The notes under the pieces: generated by a model
Seen by the model: only the letters and a program-made list of their open reading frames with translations
What the model was told of the DNA's origin: nothing
Databases searched by the model: none
Source: Halapricum desulfuricans
Lineage (GTDB): Archaea > Halobacteriota > Halobacteria > Halobacteriales > Haloarculaceae
Assembly (NCBI RefSeq): GCF_017094465.1
Contig: NZ_CP064791.1
Location: 558,001-622,000, forward strand
Direction: 5' to 3'
DNA: 64,000 nt
Program-made: the position numbers and the translations under genes
Part shown: one piece after another, positions 26,379 to 35,142 of the stretch
How the letters are laid out: the number at the start of each line of letters is the position of its first letter
How positions within the stretch are numbered: position 1 is the stretch's first letter

Positions 26379-27311
26379 TCAGACTGGTGTGAACCACTCG
26401 TCGGGCTGTCCCTCTTCGACGACCTCGAAGAAGCGCGTCTGGATCTCGTCGGTGACTGGGCCTTTGGTCCCCGCGCCGATCTCGTTGTCGTCGACGCTAC
26501 GAATCGGCGTGATCTCCGCGGCCGTCCCCGAGAAGAACAGCTCGTCCGCGGTGTACAGCTCACCGCGGGAGATCGTCGCGTCGTCGTGGACGGTGTAGCC
26601 CATCTCCTTGGCCAGTTCGATCACGGTTCGGCGAGTGATTCCGTCGAGGATCGACTCGGCGAGGCCAGTCGTGTGGATCTCGCCGTCCCGGACCATAAAG
26701 AGGTTCTCGCCGGGTCCTTCCGCGACGTTGCCTTCCTTGTTGAGGACGATCGCCTCCTCGTAGCCGTTGCCTTTGGCCTCGAGGCTAGCCAGCACGCTGT
26801 TGACGTACGTGCCCGTTGTCTTGGCGTTGGTCGGAATCTGACTGGAGGAGTATTTTCGCCACGAGGAGACCGCGACGTCGACGCCCTCTTCGAGCGCCTC
26901 GTCGCCGAGATACGCGCCCCACGGCCAGACGGCCAGTGCGACCTGCACGGGCGACGCTTTGGGATTGAGCCCAAGCGGACCGTATCCGTAGAACGCGATC
27001 GGCCGGATGTATCCCGAGTCCAGCCCCTCGCGGTCGATGAGTTCGCGCGTGGCCTCGTCGAGTTCGGCCTTCGTGTAGGGAATGTCGATGTCGTAGACCT
27101 CCGCGGAGTTGAACAGCCGATCGAGGTGTTCCTCCCAGCGGAAGATAGCTGGCCCCTGGTCGGTGTCGTAACAGCGAACTCCCTCGAAGACGCCCGTCCC
27201 GTAGTGTAGCGCGTGGGTCAGGACGTGGATCTGGGCGTCCTCGAAGTCCACGAACTCGCCGTCCATCCAGATCTCCTCGACGCCCTCGAACATCTCCGGT
27301 CGGTCACTCAT
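26379..27311 (-). CDS. ilvE: Branched-chain amino acid aminotransferase
   Basis: The 310-residue PLP enzyme of fold IV catalyses the last step of Val, Leu and Ile synthesis. Motifs include HALHYGTGVFEGVRCYDT, NAKTTGTYVNSVLA with the PLP lysine, EAIVLNKEGNVAEGPGENLF and LDGITRRTVIELA. The length is normal. Convergent with the DUF502 gene; no other branched-chain genes are adjacent. Confidence 0.95.
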   Translation of the reverse strand: MSDRPEMFEGVEEIWMDGEFVDFEDAQIHVLTHALHYGTGVFEGVRCYDTDQGPAIFRWEEHLDRLFNSAEVYDIDIPYTKAELDEATRELIDREGLDSGYIRPIAFYGYGPLGLNPKASPVQVALAVWPWGAYLGDEALEEGVDVAVSSWRKYSSSQIPTNAKTTGTYVNSVLASLEAKGNGYEEAIVLNKEGNVAEGPGENLFMVRDGEIHTTGLAESILDGITRRTVIELAKEMGYTVHDDATISRGELYTADELFFSGTAAEITPIRSVDDNEIGAGTKGPVTDEIQTRFFEVVEEGQPDEWFTPV

Positions 27312-27445
27312 CGGTCGGCCCTCCCATCCGTCGTGCTATCGGCGTGCATATCTCCCCCAAAGAGGGGGACCGTTAAGAACGTTCACGGTCTCCGTCCGCG
27401 AGGCGACTGACAACTGCTGACGTATCCGTCCAACCGCGTCGGCGA

Positions 27446-28120
27446 TCAGCCCAGTTGTTCGACGACGTCGCGGCCCTCGACGTAGACGAGATCGTGCTCG
27501 GCGGCGTATTCTCGGGCGTCGGCCGGTGACAGGGCGCGACCCGTCCCATCGTCGAGCATCTCACAGACCACGACCGCGGGCGGCAGGTCCGCAGCCGCCG
27601 CGAGTGCGAGCCCGAGTTCGGTGTGGCCCTCGCGATCGGCGAGCAGGTTCGGCGCGGCCCGCAACAGGTGGACGTGGCCGGGCGAGCGGAAGTTCCCGGC
27701 GAAATCGAACTCCTCCGGAGCCCCGGCGGCCGCGGCCAGTTCGGTGATCGTCAGCGCCCGGTCCTCGTCGGTGATTCCGGTGTAGGTGTCCCGGTGGTTG
27801 ACCGTCAGCGAGAACGACGATCGTTCGTCGTATCCGAGCTCGTGGTCCGCCGCCGTGGGGTGGTCGATGAGATCCTGTGAGAAGGGCAGATCGAATGCCT
27901 CGGCGACGCCGTCCGAGAGGGCCACGCAGATCAACCCGCCGGCGTCGTTTCGCATCCGCGCGACTGCGCCGGGATCGACCGCGCCGGCGGGATAGATCAG
28001 ATCCGTCTCGCCCTCTCGGTCGGCGGCGTCGTGGACGAGTACCGGCTCGCCCTCGCGCAACGCGGCGATCGCCTGATCGATACTGGCCGATCCGTTGGTA
28101 GTGTCGTCACTCGTGGACAT
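27446..28120 (-). CDS. ribB: 3,4-dihydroxy-2-butanone 4-phosphate synthase
   Basis: The 224-residue enzyme converts ribulose 5-phosphate to the four-carbon unit of riboflavin. It has [17 protein letters not shown] with the acidic metal site, [16 protein letters not shown] and the [12 protein letters not shown] motif. It is stand-alone, not fused to GTP cyclohydrolase II. Its start overlaps the end of rbkR by 14 nt, so kinase/regulator and synthase are one transcription unit. Confidence 0.95.
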   Translation of the reverse strand: MSTSDDTTNGSASIDQAIAALREGEPVLVHDAADREGETDLIYPAGAVDPGAVARMRNDAGGLICVALSDGVAEAFDLPFSQDLIDHPTAADHELGYDERSSFSLTVNHRDTYTGITDEDRALTITELAAAAGAPEEFDFAGNFRSPGHVHLLRAAPNLLADREGHTELGLALAAAADLPPAVVVCEMLDDGTGRALSPADAREYAAEHDLVYVEGRDVVEQLG

Positions 28121-28802
28121 GGATAGTGAGGGTGTCGCCGTCGTCGGCGTTGAAGCGCTCGCGGAGCTTCTCCGGGGCGATCAGCTCGAGCTGATCGTCG
28201 TCGTGGTGGGTCCGTTCGGGCGCGATGACGTGGGCCTGTTCGTAGGTACCTGCCGGGAACTCGATCGTCGCCGGATAGCAGAAGGCCGGGCCGTACGTGC
28301 GCTCGTCGTCCTCCCAGCCGTCGATCTCGATCGGATCCAGCGCGTCCATTCGAGCACGTGCACGGACGCTTCCGTCGTCGAGCTCGACGTTTAGCGTCCC
28401 GGCAAAGGGCTCGTAGCCGAGCTTTCGTTCGAACTGGCGCATGTATCCCGGGAGCGTGATATAGTGGCCACCCTCGCTCATCCCGCTGGTCAGCGTCCCC
28501 GTCAGCGTCACGCCGACCTGGGACTCGAAGATTCGCTGGTAGTGGGCGTACTCCCGCTGGAGTAGCGATTCGCCGTCCCGGGTGATCGAGACCCACTGGC
28601 CGTCGCCGACGATCTCGCGTTCGAGCAGGTCCGCGTCCTCCAGCCCCTGTAGCCGCCGGGAGGCGGTCTGGTTCGACACGTCGAGCTTGCCGGCGAGACC
28701 CGAACAGGAGATCTTCGACTCGCCGTCGAGCGCGCCCGCCAGCGCCAGCGTCTTCAGCGTCCGGAGTTCGTCGTACCCGATCGCCCGACCCGACAGTTCC
28801 AT
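28107..28802 (-). CDS. rbkR: RbkR: HTH regulator fused to CTP-dependent riboflavin kinase
   Basis: The 231-residue protein joins an N-terminal winged HTH ([20 protein letters not shown], about residues 30-60) to a C-terminal DUF120 riboflavin kinase (about 95-231) with [17 protein letters not shown] and FAGTLNVEL. Archaeal RbkR is known to both make FMN with CTP and repress riboflavin genes. The overlap with ribB fits autoregulation of the pathway. The ATG at 28802 ([13 protein letters not shown]) is chosen; an upstream start at 28853 lacks similarity. Confidence 0.9.
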   Translation of the reverse strand: MELSGRAIGYDELRTLKTLALAGALDGESKISCSGLAGKLDVSNQTASRRLQGLEDADLLEREIVGDGQWVSITRDGESLLQREYAHYQRIFESQVGVTLTGTLTSGMSEGGHYITLPGYMRQFERKLGYEPFAGTLNVELDDGSVRARARMDALDPIEIDGWEDDERTYGPAFCYPATIEFPAGTYEQAHVIAPERTHHDDDQLELIAPEKLRERFNADDGDTLTIHVHE

Positions 28803-28893
28803 ACCCGAAACTCCGGCATCCCCACGGATAAGCATACCGACTATTGTACGCATCCCAGAAATGGAATGGAGAACCGTGACGGTCGCGGGAAGA

Positions 28894-29871
28894 TCAGTAT
28901 TCGACGAGCGGATCGTCGGCCCAGAAGTCGCTGTCCTTCTGTAGTTTCGGGACCCAGGTGTCCGAGTCGGGCGCCAGCACGGCCACGTGGGATTCGGGGA
29001 CGTCCTTGAGCACGTCGTGGTCCGGCAGATACTGCTGGACGGATTCGGCGAACGCGACGACGTCTTCGTGGTCGAGCATCGACGAGCGGTCGACGCGGTC
29101 CCGGGAGTGACCGACGTGCATGTATGCTTTTAACTCGAAGAAGTCGGCGCCGGCCCGGTCGGCCATCGCGGCGTACCACGCGGGATTGTGGTCGTTTTCC
29201 CCGCCGACCAGCGTCGTCCGGATCACGGTCCGGGTGTCGTCCTTTTCGGCGAGGACGTCGAGTGTCTCGACCAATCGCCCCCAGAGGTCGTCCTCGACGG
29301 GTTTGACGGTCTCCTCGAAGGTCCTGCGGTCGGGGGCGTCCACGGAGACGTACAGCTGGGTCGGATCACACCGCTCGAGCATCTCCGGGTTCGTGCCGTT
29401 CGAGACGAGGAAGGTGGTGATTCCGCGGTCGTGGAACTCCTCGATGAGCTCCGGCAGGTGGGGATAGAGGGTCGGTTCGCCGTCCAGCGAGATGGCGACG
29501 TGTCGGGGTTCCATGGCCTGCTCGAACACGTCACGCGGGACGTCGTCGTGGCCGCCGTAGCCCGACAGCAGTTCCTGCTGGAGTTCGATCGAGGCGTCGG
29601 CGACCGCGGCGGGGTCGTCCCACTCGACGTCGCCCAGCTCGTAGGCGTGGCCGGCGTGGTCGCGCCAGCAGAACACGCATCGCTCGTTGCACTTGACCAC
29701 GGGAGTCATCTGCATACAGCGGTGACTCTCGATCCCGTAGAAGGCGTACTTGTAACATTTTCCTTCCCCCTGAAGGGCGTTGTCGGTCCAGCCACAGGTC
29801 TGGGCGGCGGTATGGTTGACGCTGTGGTAGTCGGGGTCGTCGACCTGCCGGGGACCACCCTCGTCGCTCAT
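28894..29871 (-). CDS. taw1: 4-demethylwyosine synthase (TYW1/Taw1)
   Basis: The 325-residue radical SAM enzyme builds the tricyclic base of wyosine at G37 of tRNA-Phe. It has the cluster motif [11 protein letters not shown] (Cys-x3-Cys-x2-Cys), an N-terminal extra-cluster region ([20 protein letters not shown] and HRCMQMTP) and [15 protein letters not shown]. No flavodoxin domain is present, as usual in archaea. The ATG at 29871 is chosen; 29907 adds twelve non-conserved residues. Confidence 0.95.
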   Translation of the reverse strand: MSDEGGPRQVDDPDYHSVNHTAAQTCGWTDNALQGEGKCYKYAFYGIESHRCMQMTPVVKCNERCVFCWRDHAGHAYELGDVEWDDPAAVADASIELQQELLSGYGGHDDVPRDVFEQAMEPRHVAISLDGEPTLYPHLPELIEEFHDRGITTFLVSNGTNPEMLERCDPTQLYVSVDAPDRRTFEETVKPVEDDLWGRLVETLDVLAEKDDTRTVIRTTLVGGENDHNPAWYAAMADRAGADFFELKAYMHVGHSRDRVDRSSMLDHEDVVAFAESVQQYLPDHDVLKDVPESHVAVLAPDSDTWVPKLQKDSDFWADDPLVEY

Positions 29872-29987
29872 ACTGGCCGATACCGTCTCCCCGTGCATAA
29901 CCGACACGGAACCGGATCGTCACGTCCCGATCCGGGTCGCTGCCCGCCGGTCGAAACGCACACGAACGCCGGCGACCAAGACCGCGT

Positions 29988-30770
29988 ATGCCGACCGCAC
30001 ATAACGGGTCCGTCGACATCGAGTACGCGGTCCACGGCGACGGCCCGACCGTCGTCTGCTGTAGCGCCGCCGGCCTCGGGGCCTGGCAGTGGAGCTATCT
30101 CACGACGCCGCTCGCACGCGAGTACGAGGTCGTCGTCTTCGATTACCGCGGCACGGGCCAGTCGGATACGCCGGACGGGCCCTACACTGTCGCGGACCTC
30201 GGTTCCGATCTCGACGCCGTCCTGTCCGATCACGGCGCCCGCTCGGCGCACCTGCTCGGGGCCGGACTCGGCGGTGTCGTCGCCGTCGAATACGCCCGCC
30301 AGGCTGGCCGGGTCGACTCGATCGCGCTGATTGGCACGCCGACCTCTCCGGCGGCCGTCTCTTTCGACGCGCTCGAGCAACTCCGTGCGCCACTAGACGA
30401 CCCGCAAGCCCTGGAGCGGTCGCTGTCAGTCGCGTTCGCACCGGGGACGGTCGAAGCCCATCCCGAGGAGATCAGCCGTATCGCCGACTGGCGGGGCGAG
30501 GACGACGCCGGGCCGGCCGGCTGGGACGGGCAGCTGGCCGCGATGCGGGCGGCCGAGTTGACTGACCTCTACGAGGTGACGACGCCGGCACTGGTCTTTC
30601 AGGGCGTCGAGGATCGCATCGTCGATCCGGACGCCGGGAGCCGACTGGCCGAGCAGCTACCGCGGGGTGAGTACCGCGCCGTCGAGAGCGGCCACCTCGC
30701 ACACGTCGAACAGCCACAGGTCGTCGCGGACGAACTTATCGCGTGGCTCGACGGCCAGCGTGACGCGTAG
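29988..30770 (+). CDS. Alpha/beta-hydrolase-fold protein with an altered nucleophile elbow
   Basis: The 260-residue protein matches esterase/haloperoxidase-like alpha/beta hydrolases: VVFDYRGTGQSDTP, then the elbow region HLLGAGLGGVVAVEYA, a late Asp (GVEDRIVDP) and a His (ESGHLAHVEQP). In the usual GHSMGG-type elbow the nucleophile is Ser; the aligned residue here is Gly (LGAGLGG). Catalysis through the standard triad is therefore doubtful, and a binding or non-hydrolytic role is possible. Divergent from taw1. Confidence 0.75.
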   Translation: MPTAHNGSVDIEYAVHGDGPTVVCCSAAGLGAWQWSYLTTPLAREYEVVVFDYRGTGQSDTPDGPYTVADLGSDLDAVLSDHGARSAHLLGAGLGGVVAVEYARQAGRVDSIALIGTPTSPAAVSFDALEQLRAPLDDPQALERSLSVAFAPGTVEAHPEEISRIADWRGEDDAGPAGWDGQLAAMRAAELTDLYEVTTPALVFQGVEDRIVDPDAGSRLAEQLPRGEYRAVESGHLAHVEQPQVVADELIAWLDGQRDA

Positions 30771-30851
30771 ATAGCACGCGACCGGCCCGCTGGCGACGGC
30801 AACGCCGCTCCGACACAACGCCTATCCCCGCCGCTCACCTCAGAGTCGGCT

Positions 30852-31061
30852 ATGACCGATTACACGACCGTCTCGATCCCGAAGGACCTGGCCGATCGCG
30901 TCGAGGAGACGATCGAGGGGACGAGCTTTTCGAGCACGAGCGACCTCGTTCGGTTTCTCCTCCGGAGCATCGTCATCGAACATCAGCAGGAAGGCGAGTT
31001 GACCGAAGCGCAGTTCGCCGAGATCGCCGAGCAACTGCAGGATCTGGGCTATCTGGAGTAG
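30852..31061 (+). CDS. Ribbon-helix-helix (CopG-like) DNA-binding protein
   Basis: A 69-residue protein with the RHH pattern: a TTVSIPKDLADRVEETI strand-helix, a turn rich in Ser/Thr (SFSSTSDLVRFLLRSIV) and an acidic C-terminal helix. RHH dimers bind DNA through the N-terminal strand. No toxin gene is adjacent; the next gene is convergent, so it may be a stand-alone regulator. Confidence 0.75.
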   Translation: MTDYTTVSIPKDLADRVEETIEGTSFSSTSDLVRFLLRSIVIEHQQEGELTEAQFAEIAEQLQDLGYLE

Positions 31062-31523
31062 CTACAGCGCGCCGTCGGGCGGTTCGACCGCGAGCGTCTC
31101 CAGTCGCAGGCGGCGACCGCTCCGGTCGAACGCGCGGATCGACTCGCGATCCCAGGGCGGCACGGCGACGAACACGACCGCGTGCAGGTCGTCCGTCTCC
31201 GAGACGTCCAGCCGGCCGTCCGGATGTGACACGAACCGGCCGTCGGTCTGACCGACCGGCGTCCCCAGGTCCATTCCGAAGACGGCGTTGACCGACGAGC
31301 CGGCCTGCGGCAGGTACATGTGCGTGAACACCGGCGTCTCCGGATCCAGCGACGACACGTCGAGCTCGCCGGCCGGTGTGGTATCGAGCGAGAGGGTCAC
31401 CGACTGTGGATCGCGATCACTGGCGTACTCCAGCAGATACTCGACCAGTCCGTCCGTGACGTAACATTGATCGGTTGTTCCCGAATCCTGTCCGGCCGTC
31501 CGGGTCGAATTCCGTTCGGTCAT
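31062..31523 (-). CDS. Uncharacterised 153-residue haloarchaeal protein
   Basis: The product is acidic, mainly beta in appearance, without membrane segments. It contains DGLVEYLLEYASDRDPQS, PVFTHMYLPQAGSSVNAVFG and a late VVFVAVPPWDRESIRAFDR segment. No known motif is visible. Its ATG overlaps the stop of the upstream MBL-like gene by 4 nt, so the two are translationally coupled and perhaps act together. Confidence 0.6.
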   Translation of the reverse strand: MTERNSTRTAGQDSGTTDQCYVTDGLVEYLLEYASDRDPQSVTLSLDTTPAGELDVSSLDPETPVFTHMYLPQAGSSVNAVFGMDLGTPVGQTDGRFVSHPDGRLDVSETDDLHAVVFVAVPPWDRESIRAFDRSGRRLRLETLAVEPPDGAL

Positions 31524-32200
31524 CCGAGTAGCATCGAGCGCGCCGTCTGTGCGTACAGCCGCGGCGCGCTCCGGCGCGACCGGTCGAGCGCGTCCGAGAT
31601 CTCTTTGGCCGCGTCCTGAAGTACACCCTCCCCGTGTCCGACGAGCAGGCGCTCGGGAGTGAACCGCCGGAGCGTCCGGGGCGGCTTCAGCCGAAGTGCC
31701 GGATGCACGCCGAGCGTCGCATCGCCCGCGGTGAAGTACTCGACTGTCCCGAGGGCTTCCGGCACGACGAGCGTGCCGTCGTGTTCGCCGTACAGCGCCG
31801 CTTCCTGCCAGAGCGGGTTGTCGATGAGCTTGTGGATCCCGAACCCGGAGTCGCCGAGATCGACGTGTACGCGCTCGATCGGTGCGTCCAGTTCCGAGGC
31901 GACGCCGCTCATCCAGTCGGGCACGTACACCGACACGTCGTGTCGGCGCGCGATCGCCGCCGCGTCGCGCTTGTGACGGTCGAGCAGGACGACCACGCCC
32001 GCGAGGTCGCCGTACTCCGACAGCAACGCGTCGACCCCGTCGGCGTCGACGGGATCGAGAACCCAGACGCCGCCGTTCTCGCCGACGACGGCGTGGCTGG
32101 CGCGTCCCATTCGCTCCTCGGGGTAGGCGATCCAGCCGACCCCGCCGTCGTAGCGATCGATCTCGCGCATCCGGGCCGGTCCCGACTCTTTCATAGGCAT
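31520..32200 (-). CDS. Metallo-beta-lactamase-like fold protein lacking the zinc motif
   Basis: The 226-residue protein has the layout of an MBL-fold hydrolase (HAVVGENGGVWVLDPVDADG, then VVVLLDRHKRDAAAIA, then TAGDATLG, then LLVGHGEG), but where HxHxDH should stand it has DRHKRDA, so the bimetal site is not conserved. It may be a degenerate or substrate-binding member. An internal ATG at 32194 or 32170 could also start it. It is followed by the 153-residue unknown through a 4-nt overlap. Confidence 0.55.
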   Translation of the reverse strand: MPMKESGPARMREIDRYDGGVGWIAYPEERMGRASHAVVGENGGVWVLDPVDADGVDALLSEYGDLAGVVVLLDRHKRDAAAIARRHDVSVYVPDWMSGVASELDAPIERVHVDLGDSGFGIHKLIDNPLWQEAALYGEHDGTLVVPEALGTVEYFTAGDATLGVHPALRLKPPRTLRRFTPERLLVGHGEGVLQDAAKEISDALDRSRRSAPRLYAQTARSMLLG

Positions 32201-32331
32201 ACGTGAATGGTAGGTCCCGACGGCTATATATTGTCGGTTCCCGGAGAGGTTCCCGCTCCGTGACTGTCCTGGTCCGGGCCGTCCAGTGTGAATCCCCGGC
32301 CGTTAAGTCCGGCCGCTCCGACCGCCCGACA

Positions 32332-32877
32332 ATGGACGTCATCGAGACAGTCGTCGTCGCGTTCTGGGCGATGTTGCCCGCGTATGTACCGAACAACGCG
32401 GCCGTCCTGTTCGGCGGCGGTCGGCCGATCGACGGCGGGCGGACCTGGGGAGACAGCCGCCTGCTCGGCGACGGGAAGACCTGGCGTGGCACGGCCGGTG
32501 GCACCGCGACCGGACTCGCGCTGGCGCTGGCGCTGAACCGACTGGCACCGACGGCGACTGACGCGCTCGGGATTGGCCTGCCGGAGTTCCGGGTCGTCGC
32601 CGCGTTCACGCTTTCGGCCGGAGCGATGGTCGGTGACATCACAGCCTCGTTCATCAAGCGCCGGAGCGGTCGCGAGCGCGGCGCGGCGTTCCCCGGACTC
32701 GATCAGCTCGATTTTGTCGTTGGCGCGCTCGTCCCAACCGCCGCGTTCGCCTCGGGCTGGTTCACCGAGACGTTCACCGTCCCCGTGCTCGTGGTCGTGC
32801 TCGTCATCACGCCGCTGTTGCACGTCGGGACGAACGTGTTGGCCTACTATCTGGGCCTGAAAGACGAACCCTGGTAA
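32332..32877 (+). CDS. carS: CDP-archaeol synthase (CarS)
   Basis: The 181-residue integral membrane protein transfers CMP from CTP to unsaturated archaetidic acid, giving CDP-archaeol for polar lipid head groups. It has about five helices, the GGGRPIDGGRTWGDSRLLGD and GKTWRG loops, FIKRRSGRERGAAFPGLDQLD, and LLHVGTNVLAYYLG at the end, all typical. The ATG at 32332 begins the first helix; the in-frame extension to 32203 is non-coding in character. Confidence 0.93.
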   Translation: MDVIETVVVAFWAMLPAYVPNNAAVLFGGGRPIDGGRTWGDSRLLGDGKTWRGTAGGTATGLALALALNRLAPTATDALGIGLPEFRVVAAFTLSAGAMVGDITASFIKRRSGRERGAAFPGLDQLDFVVGALVPTAAFASGWFTETFTVPVLVVVLVITPLLHVGTNVLAYYLGLKDEPW

Positions 32878-32981
32878 GGATAGACGAACCCTGATACGCG
32901 CGCCGGGTACACGGGTATGCTATCGAGCACGGCCGGGCCGAACTGGTGGGCTTTTCACCCCTGACCACCCACGAACGGATA

Positions 32982-34079
32982 ATGACCTCTCGCGACAGCA
33001 CGCTCCGGCTCGCGACGCGTGGCTCCGATCTCGCGCTTCGACAGGCAGCCACGGTCAGCGAGGCCCTCGAAAGCCGGCGGCGATCGGTCGAACTACTGGA
33101 AGTCGAAACGACCGGCGATCAGATCCGCGACGAACTGATCCACCGGCTGGGCAGGACCGGCGCGTTCGTCCGCGCGCTGGACGAACGCGTTCTCGACGGT
33201 GACGCCGATGCCGGCGTCCACTCGTTGAAGGACATTCCGACAGAGGGCGGCGAGGAGATGGTCGTCGCGGGCGTCCCCGATCGGGGTCCCGCGGGCGACC
33301 TGCTGGTAACTCCCGACGGCAAGACCCTCGACGAGCTGCCCGACGGGGCGACCGTCGGTACGTCCAGCCTCCGCCGCGAGGCCCAGCTGCGGGCCGAACG
33401 CCCCGACCTGACCGTCGTACCGCTTCGGGGCAACGTCGACACCCGGGTCGAGAAGTTGCTGGCACCGACGCTCCAGCGCGAACACGAAGCGCGCAGCGAC
33501 GCCGAAAGCGAGCGAAAGGAACGCGCCGACGACGAGGACTACGAGCATCCATACGACCGCACGGTTGAGGAGTGGTTCAACGACCTCGCTGAGATCGAAC
33601 GCCGCGCGCTCGAACGGGACGTCGAGACCGAATACGACGCGATCGTGCTCGCGGCCGCGGGACTGCGGCGACTGGGCCTGCACCATCACGTTCGCACGGT
33701 CGAACTCGATCCCGAACGGTTCGTCCCGTCGCCCGGACAGGGCGCCATCGCCGTCACGGCGCCCGACGGCGAGGTCGCCGAGACGATCAACGACGCGATC
33801 GATCACCCGCCGACGCGGGTCGCGACGACGGTCGAACGCACCGTTCTGGCTGCGCTGGGCGGCGGCTGCGTGGCCCCGATCGGCGTCCACGCGACGGTCC
33901 AGGGTAGTACCGTGCGGACCACGGCCCGGATCCTGAGTCGTGACGGGACCGACGAGGTCGCGGCGACGCGTGACTTGCCGATTCATCGCCACCCGGACGC
34001 AGCCCGGGAGTTCGCCGAGGAACTCCGCGAGCAGGGCGCGGCCGAGTTGATCGAACGGGCGGTCTCGGAGGCAGAATGA
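32982..34079 (+). CDS. hemC: Porphobilinogen deaminase
   Basis: The 365-residue enzyme joins four porphobilinogens into hydroxymethylbilane. It has LRLATRGSDLALRQA, the GAFVRALDERVLDG and AGVHSLKDIPT active-site loops, TSSLRREAQL, and the dipyrromethane cofactor Cys in GGGCVAPIG. A haloarchaeal acidic insert (EREHEARSDAESERKE region, about residues 160-195) lies within the sequence. The ATG at 32982 starts the conserved region. It overlaps hemD by 4 nt. Confidence 0.95.
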   Translation: MTSRDSTLRLATRGSDLALRQAATVSEALESRRRSVELLEVETTGDQIRDELIHRLGRTGAFVRALDERVLDGDADAGVHSLKDIPTEGGEEMVVAGVPDRGPAGDLLVTPDGKTLDELPDGATVGTSSLRREAQLRAERPDLTVVPLRGNVDTRVEKLLAPTLQREHEARSDAESERKERADDEDYEHPYDRTVEEWFNDLAEIERRALERDVETEYDAIVLAAAGLRRLGLHHHVRTVELDPERFVPSPGQGAIAVTAPDGEVAETINDAIDHPPTRVATTVERTVLAALGGGCVAPIGVHATVQGSTVRTTARILSRDGTDEVAATRDLPIHRHPDAAREFAEELREQGAAELIERAVSEAE

Positions 34080-34801
34080 CGAACCCGCGCGTGGCGGTCT
34101 TCCGGCCCGACGACGGGCGGCTCGCGGACGCCGCCGAGCTGCTTCGGTCGCTGGGCGCGACGCCCGTCGCCGACCCGATGCTCGCGGTCGAACCCGCGGG
34201 GACGACCCCGCGCTCGGACGCCGATTTCACCGTGTTCACCAGCACGACCGGCGTCGAACTCGCCGCGGATGCCGGTTGGACCCCGGGGGACACGACCGTC
34301 TGTGCCATTGGCGAGACCACGGCCGCGTCGCTTCGGGACACCGGATTCGCGGTCGATATCGTCCCGGAGACCTACACCTCCGACGGCCTCGTCTCGACGC
34401 TGGAGGAGTCCGTCGACGGGGCGCGCGTCGAACTCGCCCGGAGCGACCACGGGAGTTCGGTGCTCGTCGAGGGCCTGTTCGATGCGGGCGCGTACGTCCA
34501 TGAGACCGTCCTCTATCGGCTGGTCCGACCCGACGAGGCCGGCGAGTCGGTCGAGAAGGCGGCCGCGGGCGAGCTCGAGGCCGCTCTCTTCACGTCGTCG
34601 CTGACCGTCGAACACTTCCTGGCTGCGGCCACAGACCGCGGTGTGCGCGAGGAGGCCATCGAGGGGCTGAACGCTGCGACCGTCGGCGTGATCGGCCCGC
34701 CGACCGAACGGACAGCCAAGTCGGCGGGGATCGACGTCGACGTCGTCCCCGACACGGCTGCCTTCGAACGGCTGGCCCGCGTGACTCTCGACGCTCAGTA
34801 G
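34076..34801 (+). CDS. hemD: Uroporphyrinogen-III synthase
   Basis: The 241-residue protein closes hydroxymethylbilane to uroporphyrinogen III. The family is poorly conserved, but the two-lobe pattern is visible: RVAVFRPDDGRLADAAEL, VFTSTTGVELAADAGW, AIGETTAAS, YTSDGLVSTL, LFTSSLTVEHFL and VIGPPTERTAKSAG. Translational coupling to hemC supports it. There is no uroporphyrinogen methyltransferase between the two genes. Confidence 0.9.
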   Translation: MTNPRVAVFRPDDGRLADAAELLRSLGATPVADPMLAVEPAGTTPRSDADFTVFTSTTGVELAADAGWTPGDTTVCAIGETTAASLRDTGFAVDIVPETYTSDGLVSTLEESVDGARVELARSDHGSSVLVEGLFDAGAYVHETVLYRLVRPDEAGESVEKAAAGELEAALFTSSLTVEHFLAAATDRGVREEAIEGLNAATVGVIGPPTERTAKSAGIDVDVVPDTAAFERLARVTLDAQ

Positions 34802-34845
34802 TTACCGTCGCTTGCGTTTTTGGTTGCTGAGTCCACAGGGTCAGT

Positions 34846-35046
34846 ATGGCACGTTCGGAAGCGATACGCGAGCGGATCGCCGGCTCGCCGGTGGTACTGG
34901 GCGCGACGGTCATTTCCGCGTTGATCCTCGTCGGCGCTGCACTGGCCAGCAGGATCGGATTGCCACCACGAGAGGCGTTCCTGCCAACGGGTGTTGCTGT
35001 GTTCGTGCTGCTGATGGTCGCCTCCGATCTGTATGTGCGTCAGTAA
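34846..35046 (+). CDS. Small two-helix membrane protein
   Basis: A 66-residue protein with two hydrophobic helices (VVLGATVISALILVGAALA and GVAVFVLLMVASDLYV) separated by a Pro-rich loop, and a basic N terminus (MARSEAIRERI). It sits 44 nt after hemD, before the flavoprotein gene, and may be part of the tetrapyrrole run. No family recognised. Confidence 0.55.
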   Translation: MARSEAIRERIAGSPVVLGATVISALILVGAALASRIGLPPREAFLPTGVAVFVLLMVASDLYVRQ

Positions 35047-35142
35047 TCAACCAATGCACGAGAAATCAATCTCGACACACCGATATGTCTCGCCTACGCA
35101 GTACCGGGACGAACCGCGACCGACCACGGTCGCAACCTACCT

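Noticed and set aside
30852..31061. Antitoxin of a toxin-antitoxin pair
   Set aside because: The ribbon-helix-helix protein has no adjacent toxin on the same strand; the neighbour is convergent and not toxin-like.
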